From an uncultured Succinatimonas sp. (GTDB taxonomy: Bacteria; Pseudomonadota; Gammaproteobacteria; Enterobacterales; Succinivibrionaceae), in contig NZ_CAJKVK010000004.1 of NCBI RefSeq assembly GCF_905203285.1, positions 1 to 56,053 of the forward strand: a stretch of DNA of 56,053 bases, written 5' to 3'. The notes under the pieces are model-generated. The model was not told where the DNA came from, ran no database searches, and worked only from the letters and a program-made list of their open reading frames with translations. The position numbers and the translations under genes were made by a program. Below are positions 26,132 through 34,532 of the stretch, one piece after another (positions within the stretch are counted from its first letter, which is position 1; each line of letters opens with the position of its first letter).

Positions 26132-27096
26132 TGAGCAAAGTAGGTTTTAATTCAATTCTTGCCGTTATCGTCGTTCTTGCGTTAGTGGCTTTTAATTCAC
26201 TGTTCGTGATTAAAGAAGGCAATGTCGGTATTGTTACCCGTTTCGGCGCTGTGGTTCGTACGTCAGATGCCGAGCTTAATGTTTCAAAGCCGGGCCTTCA
26301 TTTTAAGATCCCGTTTATCGACAAAATCAGAATTCTTGATTCAAGAATTCAGACTTTAAGTTCACGTGCCGATCGTTTCGTCACTTCAGAGAAAAAGGAT
26401 TTGATTATCGACTCCTATGTTAAGTGGAGAATAAGCGATCCTGCAACTTTCTATCTGACAACTGCAGGCGGCAACAAGATGCAGGCAGAGGAATTATTAC
26501 GTCGCCGCATCACCAACTCTTTGCGCAGCCAAATCGGCCGTTTGACCATTCATGAGATTGTCTCAGGACAGGGCAGCGAAGATATCAATACTCCAAGCGG
26601 CGCCAATGAAGAACCTGCCGTTATCGGTGCTTCAAAACGCGATGAAGTAATGCAGAACGCCTTAAAGGATATCGGTACTTCAGCTACCGAGCTTGGTATC
26701 GAGATTGTCGACGTTCGTATTAAGCAGATTAATTTGCCGCCTGAGGTTTCAAACTCCATTTATCAGCGTATGCGTGCCGAACGTAATGCCGTAGCTAAAC
26801 TGCACCGTTCCGAAGGCCGCAAGGAAGCTGAGACCATTCGCGCTAAAGCCGACCGTGAGGTAGCGATTAAAGTCGCATCTGCCGAGCGTGACGCCAGAAA
26901 GCTTAAAGGTGAGGGAGACGCCGAGGCAACTAAGATTTACGCTGAAGCCTACTCAAGAAATCCCGAGCTCTTTAATTTCCTGCGTTCCATGGACGCTTAC
27001 CGTGCTTCAATGCAGAGCGGACGTGACGTAATGGTATTAAAGCCCGACAGCGAATTCTTAAGATACTTTAACGATTCGCATGGCAATGCTCAGTAA
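26131..27096 (+). CDS. hflC: FtsH modulator HflC
   Basis: A 321-residue partner of HflK. An N-terminal membrane anchor (about 5-24, ILAVIVVLALVAFNSLFVI) is followed by the SPFH domain, starting KEGNVGIVTRFG. The helical part contains RMRAERNAVAKLHRSEGRKEAETIRAKADREVAI, characteristic of HflC, then LKGEGDAEATKIYAEAY. Length is near the 334 residues of E. coli. The ATG overlaps the hflK stop (TAATG). purA begins 80 bases later, possibly on the same transcript. Confidence 0.97.
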   Translation: MSKVGFNSILAVIVVLALVAFNSLFVIKEGNVGIVTRFGAVVRTSDAELNVSKPGLHFKIPFIDKIRILDSRIQTLSSRADRFVTSEKKDLIIDSYVKWRISDPATFYLTTAGGNKMQAEELLRRRITNSLRSQIGRLTIHEIVSGQGSEDINTPSGANEEPAVIGASKRDEVMQNALKDIGTSATELGIEIVDVRIKQINLPPEVSNSIYQRMRAERNAVAKLHRSEGRKEAETIRAKADREVAIKVASAERDARKLKGEGDAEATKIYAEAYSRNPELFNFLRSMDAYRASMQSGRDVMVLKPDSEFLRYFNDSHGNAQ

Positions 27097-27176
27097 AAAT
27101 AGCTATAATTTAACGTTTGCGATTTTTACCTTGATTTTGGTTTAAAGCGGATATTTCCGCATGAGAGAGATGCAAA

Positions 27177-28475
27177 ATGCCGAATAATGTTGTAGTTCTC
27201 GGAACACAATGGGGTGATGAGGGCAAAGGCAAAGTGGCCGATTTGCTCACTGCAAAGGCCGGTGTCGTTGTTCGCAGTCAGGGCGGCAATAATGCCGGAC
27301 ATACTTTGGTAGTAGGCGACAAGAAAGTCGTGGTACGTTTGGTACCGTCAGGTATTTTACACAGTTCCTGCCAGTGCCTTATCGGCAGCGGCGTTGTGGT
27401 TTCTCCTGAAGCTCTTTTCTCTGAAATTGAGGAGCTAAAGCAGGCCGGCTTTACCGATGCCGAATCCCGAATCAAGGTATCAGGCGCCTGCGCCATGCTG
27501 CTTCCGATTCATCCGGCAATTGATCGTGGCGCTGAGAAAAAGCGCGGCAAGAACGCAATCGGCACCACCGGTCGCGGTATCGGTCCTTGCTATGAAGACA
27601 AGGTTGCCCGCCGCGGTGTCCGTATCGGTGATTTGTTTGACATGAAACGTTTTGAAGAACGTTTGAAGTCTTTGCTTGATTATCGTAATTTCATGCTCAA
27701 GAACTACTACGACGAGCCTGAAGTTTCATTTGAATCCGTAATGGAAAACGTCATGCGTTACCGCGATCGCCTTTTGGCAATGGTCACCGATGTTTCCGAC
27801 GTTATCGCTAAAGCTCGTGCTGTCGGCACTAAAGTTTTGTTTGAAGGAGCACAGGGTACTTTCCTTGATATCGATTACGGCACTTATCCGTATGTTACCT
27901 CTTCAAATACCGTAGCAGGCGGCTGCTGCACCGGATCCGGTGCCGGTCCTTTGCACATTGATTATGTTTTAGGCATCGCTAAAGCTTATACCACTCGTGT
28001 AGGTGGAGGTCCGTTCCCGACCGAGCTTACCGATGAGATCGGCAAGGGTATTTGTACTCGCGGTAAAGAGTTCGGTGCCGTAACCGGACGTCCGCGTCGT
28101 GCCGGCTGGTATGACGCTGTAGCCATGCGCCGTGCCGTTACCATCAATTCTTTGTCAGGAATTGCCTTGATGAAGCTTGATGTTTTGGACGGAATGGATG
28201 AAGTTAAGATTTGTACCGCTTATAAATTGCCAAACGGCGCAATCACCGAGCTGCCTCCGCTTGCTGCCGATGACTATGCAATGGTAACTCCGGTATATGA
28301 AACCATGCCCGGCTGGAAAGAATCAACTTTCGGCGTAACCGAGTTTGATAAACTGCCGGTTAACGCCCGCAACTACGTACGCCGCTTAGAAGAGCTTGCC
28401 GGCGTTAAGATTGCAATCCTTTCTACCGGACCTGAGCGCGATCAGACCATTTATATCGAAGATCCTTTCGCTTAG
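27177..28475 (+). CDS. purA: Adenylosuccinate synthetase
   Basis: A 432-residue enzyme that joins IMP and aspartate using GTP, first step from IMP to AMP. Signature motifs: VLGTQWGDEGKGKV at the N-terminus (with the catalytic Asp), GGNNAGHT (catalytic His), IGTTGRGIGPCYEDK, LFEGAQGTFLDID and TRVGGGPFPTEL. Length matches the family (432). It lies downstream of hflC, as in E. coli, and ends at a strong terminator. Confidence 0.98.
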   Translation: MPNNVVVLGTQWGDEGKGKVADLLTAKAGVVVRSQGGNNAGHTLVVGDKKVVVRLVPSGILHSSCQCLIGSGVVVSPEALFSEIEELKQAGFTDAESRIKVSGACAMLLPIHPAIDRGAEKKRGKNAIGTTGRGIGPCYEDKVARRGVRIGDLFDMKRFEERLKSLLDYRNFMLKNYYDEPEVSFESVMENVMRYRDRLLAMVTDVSDVIAKARAVGTKVLFEGAQGTFLDIDYGTYPYVTSSNTVAGGCCTGSGAGPLHIDYVLGIAKAYTTRVGGGPFPTELTDEIGKGICTRGKEFGAVTGRPRRAGWYDAVAMRRAVTINSLSGIALMKLDVLDGMDEVKICTAYKLPNGAITELPPLAADDYAMVTPVYETMPGWKESTFGVTEFDKLPVNARNYVRRLEELAGVKIAILSTGPERDQTIYIEDPFA

Positions 28476-28495
28476 TTTTTAAAGGTCTTCAAGAA

Positions 28496-28530
28496 AAATG
28501 CCCGGCAATTTCAGTCGGGCATTTTCGTTA
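28496..28530 (+). terminator. Terminator between purA and the aldo/keto reductase
   Basis: ATGCCCG (28499-28505) pairs with CGGGCAT (28517-28523), with A residues before and TTTT after. It ends purA and may act for the convergent reductase gene too. Confidence 0.8.
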
Positions 28531-28546
28531 TGGCAATACTCTTTTC

Positions 28547-29389
28547 TTAAAAATCGTAGGTATCTGGATCAGGACCTACGCGCTCGTCTTTATTTAAGTT
28601 GTCAATAAGCGCGATATCTTCAGCGCTAAGCTTAAAATCAAAAATATCGGCATTTGATATAACCCGTTCTTTTTTAGTGGAACGTACGGCAAGGCACAAT
28701 CCTTTTTCAATGATCCACCTTAAAACGACTTGCGCTGCGGTTTTGTTATATTTGGCGGCAATCTTATTGATGGTTTCATCACCCAAGACAAGACCGCGCA
28801 TTAAAGGAGACCAAGCCTGAACGACGATATCCTGCTTTTTGCAAAATTCCACCAGATTCTTGCGCGTATTGTAAGGATGAAATTCTATTTGATTTAAAAC
28901 CGGCTTTACTTTGGCAAAAGTAAATAAATGTTCTAAATGATGGATCTGGAAGTTGCTGACGCCGATGGATTTTGCTCTGCCGCTTGCGTAAATTTCCTCA
29001 AGGGCTTTCCAGGGTTCAACGTAAGCCTCGTTTTGCCCCGGCCAATGCAGCAAGTACAAATCAATATAATCAAGATTAAGCTTTTTTAAGCTCTCGTCAA
29101 AGGCTTTTAATGACTCTTCTTTTGAAATGTGTTTATTCCACAGTTTAGTGGTAACGAAAATGTCTTCACGCTTAAGTCCGTTTTTCTCAAGACCGTTTCT
29201 GATGCCGATACCGGTTTCAACTTCATTGCCGTAAATAGCGGCGGTATCAATAAGGCGATATCCTGCACTTATAGCGTCTTCAACATTTTGCGCGGCCATA
29301 GTAGTATCGACTTTAAAAACGCCGAGACCGAAAGCGGGGATAGCGGTTTGGTTATTAAGCATGAGCCTTGAAGCAAGTGAATCAATCAT
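28547..29389 (-). CDS. Aldo/keto reductase (DkgA-like)
   Basis: A 280-residue NADPH-dependent AKR-fold enzyme. The tetrad is visible: Asp in RLIDTAAIYGNE, the following Tyr, Lys in VTTKLWN and His in LYLLHWPG. GVSNFQIHHLEHL and LNQIEFHPY are the usual substrate-pocket segments, and the coenzyme region has RSTKKERVISN. Length and the DSYDF-like end (DPDTYDF) fit the 2,5-diketo-gluconate reductase group. True substrate unknown; probably carbonyl detoxification. It stands alone on the minus strand. Confidence 0.9.
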   Translation of the reverse strand: MIDSLASRLMLNNQTAIPAFGLGVFKVDTTMAAQNVEDAISAGYRLIDTAAIYGNEVETGIGIRNGLEKNGLKREDIFVTTKLWNKHISKEESLKAFDESLKKLNLDYIDLYLLHWPGQNEAYVEPWKALEEIYASGRAKSIGVSNFQIHHLEHLFTFAKVKPVLNQIEFHPYNTRKNLVEFCKKQDIVVQAWSPLMRGLVLGDETINKIAAKYNKTAAQVVLRWIIEKGLCLAVRSTKKERVISNADIFDFKLSAEDIALIDNLNKDERVGPDPDTYDF

Positions 29390-29497
29390 AGGAGCCTCTG
29401 CGGTGAATGAAAAGGTAGTGAAGCATATTTAATGCTGATGCTTAAGAAAGTATAACTTAAAAAAGAATTGTAAGCTGTTATGCACATTATTAAGCTT

Positions 29498-30787
29498 TTA
29501 AAAGGCAAAATTAACTGCATATAACGGTTTGTTTTCCATCCAACCTTGATCTTCATATGAAAGCATTGATAGTCTCAAGCCTTTTAACTCCGGATTTTTT
29601 TCGATGTATGTTTTAAGCGATTTTGACTTGGTATTGATTTCTGCTTTGACTTCAATCGGGATGACTTTAGTGTCTTTTTGTACGATAAAATCAATTTCAA
29701 TGCGTGAGTCGTTAGCGCTGTAGTAATAAATAGGGAGATTTTGCGGTAAGAGTTGCGTTAAAACAAAAAGCTCAGTAAAAGCTCCTTTGTATTCTTTAAA
29801 GGCATTGTCTCCTATAAGGATCATTTGTGCCGGGGTATCGGTTATTGCTCCCATCAATCCTACATCTAAGGAAAAAAGCTTAAAGGCAGAAATGTCCTCG
29901 TAAAATTTTAGAGGAAGGTGTGGAGCTGTAATTCTGTTTACTTTGTAAATTAATCCGGCGTCGATAAGCCATTGAATGGCAATTTCAAATTCTGCAGCTC
30001 TTGCTCCCTTTTTAATTGCTCCGAAAATAAATTTTTTGTTATCTTTTGCAAGCTGTGAGGGGATTGAATCCCATACCTGATAAATACGCGGAACTTGTGT
30101 GGATGGAGCATGTTTTGAGAAATCTCGCCGATAATCAAAAAGGATCTGTTTTTGCAGTTCTCTAACTGTTTGCAGATTATGACTTTTAATATATTCTTGT
30201 ACTACAGCAGGCATTCCGCCGGTAAAATAATATTGGCGCAAGCAATCTTTGAATTTGTCAGCAACTGAATCAATGGTTTTGAAGTCTTTACTTTTAAGTA
30301 TTTCAAGTAAAATGTCTTCACCGATAGCGGCTAAAAATTCCTCAAAAGTTAGAGGATACATTTTGAGCATATCTACTTTTCCAACCGGAAAGGAAACTCC
30401 GCTATGCAATGAAACGCCAAGTAAAGATCCGGCGACGGCGATGTGATATTCAGGTGCATTCTCACAAAAATATTTTAATGAGTTAAGAGCCAAGGGATTT
30501 TCTTGAATTTCATCTAAAATTATTAAGGTTTTGCCGGGAGTTATATGTATGCCGGTGAGCGCCGATAAAGATAAAATTATTCTTTTTATATTGAAACCTA
30601 AAGAAAAAATATCATTAACAGTTTGATTATTGTCGCAGTTAACGTAGGCTACGTTTTGGTAATAAAGTTTGCCGAACTCTTTTAAAATATAAGTTTTTCC
30701 TACCTGCCTTGCTCCGTTTAAAATTAACGGTTTTCTGTTTTTACTTTCTTTCCAGTCAATAAGCTCTTTTAAGATTTTTCTTTTCAT
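29498..30787 (-). CDS. AAA ATPase with DUF4143/PD-(D/E)XK-like C-terminus
   Basis: A 429-residue protein of the AAA_14/DUF4143 family. Walker A is GARQVGKT at 25-32 and Walker B is LIILDEI at 88-94. The C-terminal half contains FTELFVLTQL, then SRIEIDFIVQ and VIPIEVKAE, the acidic/Lys arrangement of a PD-(D/E)XK nuclease-like fold. Such proteins are numerous in gut bacteria and their function is not settled; defence and nucleic-acid processing have been proposed. No ribosome binding site is obvious. The gene is monocistronic and has four direct repeats in its promoter region. Confidence 0.85.
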   Translation of the reverse strand: MKRKILKELIDWKESKNRKPLILNGARQVGKTYILKEFGKLYYQNVAYVNCDNNQTVNDIFSLGFNIKRIILSLSALTGIHITPGKTLIILDEIQENPLALNSLKYFCENAPEYHIAVAGSLLGVSLHSGVSFPVGKVDMLKMYPLTFEEFLAAIGEDILLEILKSKDFKTIDSVADKFKDCLRQYYFTGGMPAVVQEYIKSHNLQTVRELQKQILFDYRRDFSKHAPSTQVPRIYQVWDSIPSQLAKDNKKFIFGAIKKGARAAEFEIAIQWLIDAGLIYKVNRITAPHLPLKFYEDISAFKLFSLDVGLMGAITDTPAQMILIGDNAFKEYKGAFTELFVLTQLLPQNLPIYYYSANDSRIEIDFIVQKDTKVIPIEVKAEINTKSKSLKTYIEKNPELKGLRLSMLSYEDQGWMENKPLYAVNFAF

Positions 30788-30806
30788 AAGATTACTTGAA
30801 GTCCGA

Positions 30807-30924
30807 TTACATTTATTTGCACGAATCTTTTATAGATGTTACATTTATTTGCACGAATAATCTATGTTTTTTTACATTTTTTTAAACGAATAATTGATAC
30901 CTAACCACATTTATTTGCATGAAT
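30807..30924. repeat. Four 20-bp direct repeats at 32-33 bp spacing (iteron-like)
   Basis: Copies start at 30807, 30839, 30872 and 30905. The first two are identical (TTACATTTATTTGCACGAAT); the third differs at 3 positions, the fourth at 3. Spacing of 32-33 bases equals about three turns of B-DNA, so all copies face the same side of the helix. They lie 20-137 bases upstream of the ATPase start, and a TATAAA (minus strand, 30834-30829) falls between copies one and two. A cooperative operator is the simplest reading. Confidence 0.85.
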
Positions 30925-30979
30925 ATTTTTAAACGCGATTTATCAAAAAAATGATTGGAAAAGAACCGAAAGCAGGAAA

Positions 30980-31008
30980 AAATAAAAGAGCCGACTTAAA
31001 AGTCGGCT
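30980..31008 (-). terminator. Terminator after the MltD-like gene
   Basis: On the minus strand AGCCGACTT pairs with AAGTCGGCT, loop of 2, followed by a T-rich run. It lies 37 bases past the transglycosylase stop and separates it from the repeat array. Confidence 0.8.
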
Positions 31009-31044
31009 AAAAGATAGGATTTTTAATGGGTATGATTAAATCTG

Positions 31045-31986
31045 TTACTTGCCTAAAGCTCTCTCAAGGCGCTTTACATTTTCAATCGGGACAAGCAAAC
31101 CGTATTGATGCTGAGTCTTAAGCGAATCAGTTAAATAACCTGCGTTTAAGTGCTGCAAGGTAGTGATCTTAACTCCGGAAAGTTCGGCAGCCTTTTTCAT
31201 GGAGTTAATCTTTCCTGCAACCTGTACGCGTTTGAAAGCAGGACGGTTTTTAAGTGTAGGGCGTTCTACTCCGTATTTTTCGGGGAAACGCAGAATGTCG
31301 GCATATGCGTGGAATCTTCTTACATATAAGCGGGCATGGTTTGAAAGCTTTAAGGTGCTCATATTGTAAGTTTTTATACCGTTTCTTTTGGCGTTACGGA
31401 TGGCGCGCTTAATGGTGAATTCACCTTGATTGTAAGCGGCGATGGCAAGATCCCAGTTATGATTGAGCTCTTTATATAAATGAGTCAAATAACGCAAAGA
31501 CGCATCGGTAGAACGGATGAAATCATAAAACTCGTCATAGTTTGAAGAGGTTTTAAGTCCGTATGATTTTCCGGTGGCACGAATAAACTGCCAAGGGCCT
31601 TTGGCTCCAGCGTTGGAGCGGGCGCGCTGGTTATAGCCGCTTTCAAGTAAAGGCAGAGCCACGAGTTCTACGGGAAGATTGCGTTTTTTAAGCTCGGTCA
31701 GCAAATGATGCATAAAAGGAGCACCTTTTGCCATATGTGACTCAAATGAATTAACGACTCTCTTGGCTTCCTTCTTTTCTGCCTGAGTAAGTTTTATGTT
31801 AAGCATAAAACGGGAAGGATTAAAAAGATCGCTGTTCCATAAGGAATTACCGGAACTGCGGCTTACATTAACGGAGTTCTCCGTTTTGTAGGTCTGATTT
31901 TTGCTTACCGTAGCAGAATGTGTTGAAAATACGGTAAAGACGCATAATAATATAGCTGTCGCAAGCGCAATAGTTTTACGAACCAT
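31045..31986 (-). CDS. mltD: Membrane-bound lytic murein transglycosylase (MltD-like)
   Basis: About 313 residues; I take the ATG at 31986, with TTG 31995 or GTG 31992 as alternatives. The N-terminus is a signal sequence (TIALATAILLCVFTVFSTHSA) with no clear lipobox cysteine. The goose-type SLT domain has LPLLESGYNQRARSNAGAKGPWQF with the catalytic glutamate near 115, and IAAYNQGEFTIKRA. A C-terminal segment (about 260-313) resembles one weak LysM repeat; E. coli MltD has two and is 452 residues, so this is a short form. It follows rnhA on the same strand by 37 bases; mltD-rnhA-dnaQ linkage is known in enterobacteria. Confidence 0.85.
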   Translation of the reverse strand: MVRKTIALATAILLCVFTVFSTHSATVSKNQTYKTENSVNVSRSSGNSLWNSDLFNPSRFMLNIKLTQAEKKEAKRVVNSFESHMAKGAPFMHHLLTELKKRNLPVELVALPLLESGYNQRARSNAGAKGPWQFIRATGKSYGLKTSSNYDEFYDFIRSTDASLRYLTHLYKELNHNWDLAIAAYNQGEFTIKRAIRNAKRNGIKTYNMSTLKLSNHARLYVRRFHAYADILRFPEKYGVERPTLKNRPAFKRVQVAGKINSMKKAAELSGVKITTLQHLNAGYLTDSLKTQHQYGLLVPIENVKRLERALGK

Positions 31987-32023
31987 TTTCACCAACTTGG
32001 CTAAAGCCGTTTATTTTTTCTCC

Positions 32024-32488
32024 CTAGGAAAAGGAAAAACCGGTATCTTCCTGTTTTCCTTCGCCGCTGGCTGCGGCACGGGCAAGCTCATCGCAACGCT
32101 CATTCTCAGCGTGTCCGGCGTGACCTTTTACCCATTCCCACTCTACAAGGTGTTTTTGGCAAGCTGCATCAAGTCTTTGCCATAAATCCTTGTTCTTGAC
32201 GGGCTTTTTATTGCTCGTTATCCAGCCGTTTCTTTTCCAGACATTAATCCAGGACGTAATTCCGTTTTTGACATATTGGCTGTCACTTGTAACGGTTACG
32301 CTGCACGGCTCTTTTAGTTGTTCAAGTCCCGCAATGACTGCCATTATCTCCATGCGATTGTTGGTCGTCTGAAGATAACCGCAAGATAATTCTTTTACGT
32401 GTTCCTTATATTTGAATATTACCCCGTAACCTCCCGGTCCGGGATTGTTTAGACAGGAACCGTCTGTGTATAAATTTATTTTTTTCAT
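32024..32488 (-). CDS. rnhA: Ribonuclease HI
   Basis: A 154-residue endonuclease that removes RNA from RNA-DNA hybrids. The DEDD catalytic set is visible: D9 in YTDGSCLNNPGPGG, E47 in NRMEIMAVIAGLE, D69 in TSDSQYV and D133 in NERCDELAR. KGHAGH gives the active-site histidine loop, and the basic handle KRNGWITSNKKPVKNKDLW is present. Length matches E. coli (155). Divergent from dnaQ. Confidence 0.98.
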   Translation of the reverse strand: MKKINLYTDGSCLNNPGPGGYGVIFKYKEHVKELSCGYLQTTNNRMEIMAVIAGLEQLKEPCSVTVTSDSQYVKNGITSWINVWKRNGWITSNKKPVKNKDLWQRLDAACQKHLVEWEWVKGHAGHAENERCDELARAAASGEGKQEDTGFSFS

Positions 32489-32869
32489 TATTATTCGCAG
32501 CTAGTGTTACCTTGGCTGTGCGGTAGATTATAACATAAAGTTTATTAAAATACTTTCTTATAAATCAATAAGTTATTTGTTATGCTCGAAAATTCAGGCG
32601 CTTAGAAAAGCGTGATCTCGATCAAAGTTTAAAAATAGGCAGCGGGAATTCCTTGCGGCGCAAGGGCTGGAAAAACACTGATTTTTTTCAATGCATATGT
32701 TTCTTTTCTTTACTTAAGGTGATTTTTTTACTTTTGTATGTTTTGTCCTTTTCATTATGTATAATCACTTAAACTTAAAAAATTTCTTCTCTTTTTATAG
32801 GTTAAGCGGTTTTTCTTTTGTTTTATAAGCGCTTGCCGCGCGTTTTTATAAAAAGGCGTTTGTTAGGTT
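32489..32869. promoter_or_regulatory. rnhA-dnaQ divergent control region
   Basis: No gene is seen in these 381 bases. Two signals stand out: GTGATCTCGATCAA at 32612-32625, a 9-of-10 match to the FNR consensus TTGAT-N4-ATCAA, and a perfect TATAAT at 32760-32765 on the plus strand, about 105 bases before the dnaQ ATG and without a good -35. The tract from 32800 to 32850 is T-rich. Confidence 0.5.
32612..32625. promoter_or_regulatory. FNR-like binding site
   Basis: GTGAT-CTCG-ATCAA differs from the FNR half-site pair TTGAT-N4-ATCAA by one base. It lies 124 bases from the rnhA start and 245 bases from the dnaQ start. Positions of the matching promoters are not certain, so direction of control is unknown. 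Confidence 0.45.
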
Positions 32870-33799
32870 ATGGCTCTTTTACGACAGGTCGCACTGGATA
32901 CCGAAACTACCGGAAAATCCGATGACGGAACCACGGGAACTCACCGCATTATTGAAGTAGGATGCGTGGAGATTATAAATCGCCGCCTTACGGGACGACA
33001 GCTGCAGCTTTTTGTTAATCCGGATCGCCACATTGATGAAGAGGCTACGGAAGTTCACGGCATCACCGATGAAATGCTTGCCGATAAACCGCATTTTGCC
33101 GATGTCGCCGACGAGCTTATCGATTTTATTCGCGGCAGCGAGCTATTGATTCATAACGCCAAGTTCGACAGCGCGTTTTTGGATAAAGAATGGGATTTGC
33201 TTAAGTTAAATGAGCATACCAAGGACATGTGCAAAATCGTCGATACCGTGGAGCTTGCCCGTAAAATAAATCCTAACAATCAGGTAAACCTCGATAATTT
33301 GTGCTCGATTTACGATATCGATAATTCACGCCGTACGGTGCACGGAGCATTGCTTGACGCCCAGCTTTTGGCCGAAGTTTATCTTGCCATGACCGGCGGC
33401 CAAAGCTCATTTGATTTTGGAGAAGAAAGCGTAAATGCTTTAAGCCGTCATTGGGAAAGACCTAAGGATATAAAGCTTCCTCTGATGCACGTGGAGACGG
33501 ATAGGCACGCGGTGCACGTGGCGCAAATGATTTCTTTGGCACAGGGTACGAAGATCTCCGATGACGGAAACGGCAACGTTTTGGCAGGTTCATATTGGAG
33601 TGATGATTTTTCAATGCCTTTTCTTGCAAAAGGAAAAGAAGAAGGTAAAAAAGATTACGCCAAGCGTCTTGCCGCACAGAAAGAGGAAATGTTAAATAAG
33701 CTTCTTTCGCAAAAAGAGCGTGAAGGCTACGCTTCTTACAAAGCCAAAGATCAGGCTCTTTATGATGCTTGGGTGGCACGAGTTATGAAAACACACTAA
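32870..33799 (+). CDS. dnaQ: DNA polymerase III epsilon subunit (3'-5' proofreading exonuclease)
   Basis: A 309-residue DnaQ. Exo I has D10 and E12 (ALDTETTG), Exo II has D100 in HNAKFD, and Exo III epsilon has H159 and D163 (HGALLDAQLLA). QSSFDF at 178-183 fits the beta-clamp binding motif that follows the exonuclease domain in E. coli epsilon (QTSMAF). The C-terminal part that tethers epsilon to the alpha subunit is about 65 residues longer than in E. coli (243 in total) and very rich in Lys and Glu. Divergent from rnhA as in enterobacteria; gmhA starts 12 bases after its stop. Confidence 0.95.
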   Translation: MALLRQVALDTETTGKSDDGTTGTHRIIEVGCVEIINRRLTGRQLQLFVNPDRHIDEEATEVHGITDEMLADKPHFADVADELIDFIRGSELLIHNAKFDSAFLDKEWDLLKLNEHTKDMCKIVDTVELARKINPNNQVNLDNLCSIYDIDNSRRTVHGALLDAQLLAEVYLAMTGGQSSFDFGEESVNALSRHWERPKDIKLPLMHVETDRHAVHVAQMISLAQGTKISDDGNGNVLAGSYWSDDFSMPFLAKGKEEGKKDYAKRLAAQKEEMLNKLLSQKEREGYASYKAKDQALYDAWVARVMKTH

Positions 33800-33811
33800 T
33801 AAGGAGAAAAT

Positions 33812-34396
33812 ATGCTTTCTTTTTCTGTAATGGATGATTTGAAAGAAGCTTCAAAGGTACTTAATGATTTTATCAGTAAGGAAGATACCGAAGAAAAAAT
33901 AGAGAAAGCTATTTCTCTTATGGCCGACTCCATAAAAAACGGCGGCAAAATAATTTCAGCGGGCAACGGCGGCAGCATGTGCGACGCTCAGCATTTTGCC
34001 GAGGAGTTAAGCGGACGCTATCGTGATGACCGTCCTGCGTATCCGGCGATCGCCATTTGTGATCCGAGCCATTTGACCTGCGTCGGCAATGATTATGGTT
34101 TTGATTACGTTTTTTCCCGTTTTCTTGAGGGATTGGGGTTTAAAGGCGATGTCTTTTTAGGCATTTCAACGTCAGGCAATTCCCGCAATATTATCGAGTG
34201 CTGCAGAGTATGCAAAGAAAAGGGCCTAAAATCAGTTGTGCTTTTAGGTAAAGACGGAGGCAAGTTAAAAGACGCCTGTGATTTGCCGATAATCGTTCCG
34301 CACTTTGGTTATGCCGATCGTATTCAGGAAGTTCATACCATGATAATTCACATCATGATCCGCGGAATTGAAGAACTGATGGCAAAAAATAAGTAA
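33812..34396 (+). CDS. gmhA: Sedoheptulose-7-phosphate isomerase GmhA
   Basis: A 194-residue SIS-fold isomerase, first step of ADP-heptose synthesis for the lipopolysaccharide inner core. The phosphate loop is SAGNGGSMCDAQHFAEELSGRY with the catalytic Glu and His; FLGISTSGNSRNI is the second loop, and the C-terminal IQEVHTMIIH supplies the other His. Typical length. Start follows AAGGAGAAAAT. Co-transcribed with dnaQ, a pairing seen with lpcA near dnaQ in some gammaproteobacteria. Indicates an outer membrane with a heptose core. Confidence 0.97.
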   Translation: MLSFSVMDDLKEASKVLNDFISKEDTEEKIEKAISLMADSIKNGGKIISAGNGGSMCDAQHFAEELSGRYRDDRPAYPAIAICDPSHLTCVGNDYGFDYVFSRFLEGLGFKGDVFLGISTSGNSRNIIECCRVCKEKGLKSVVLLGKDGGKLKDACDLPIIVPHFGYADRIQEVHTMIIHIMIRGIEELMAKNK

Positions 34397-34404
34397 CGGT
34401 TTAA

Positions 34405-34436
34405 GAAAAAAGCCGACCTTCGTTGTCGGCTTTTTT
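34405..34436 (+). terminator. Terminator after gmhA
   Basis: GCCGAC pairs with GTCGGC, extended by six A and six T residues on either side, so it works in both directions. It ends the dnaQ-gmhA transcript. Confidence 0.9.
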
Positions 34437-34532
34437 GTACGCTTTTTTGGCTTTTTCAAGGTGCTATAATTTAAAAGCACGATTTAAAATTTCATTATTT
34501 TTACTAAGTTAGCTGCAAAAGGAGAAAGACAC

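Noticed and set aside
30807..30924. Repeat array as a possible CRISPR
   Set aside because: Repeats are 20 bases and diverge, spacers are only 12-13 bases and partly alike, and no cas gene is near.
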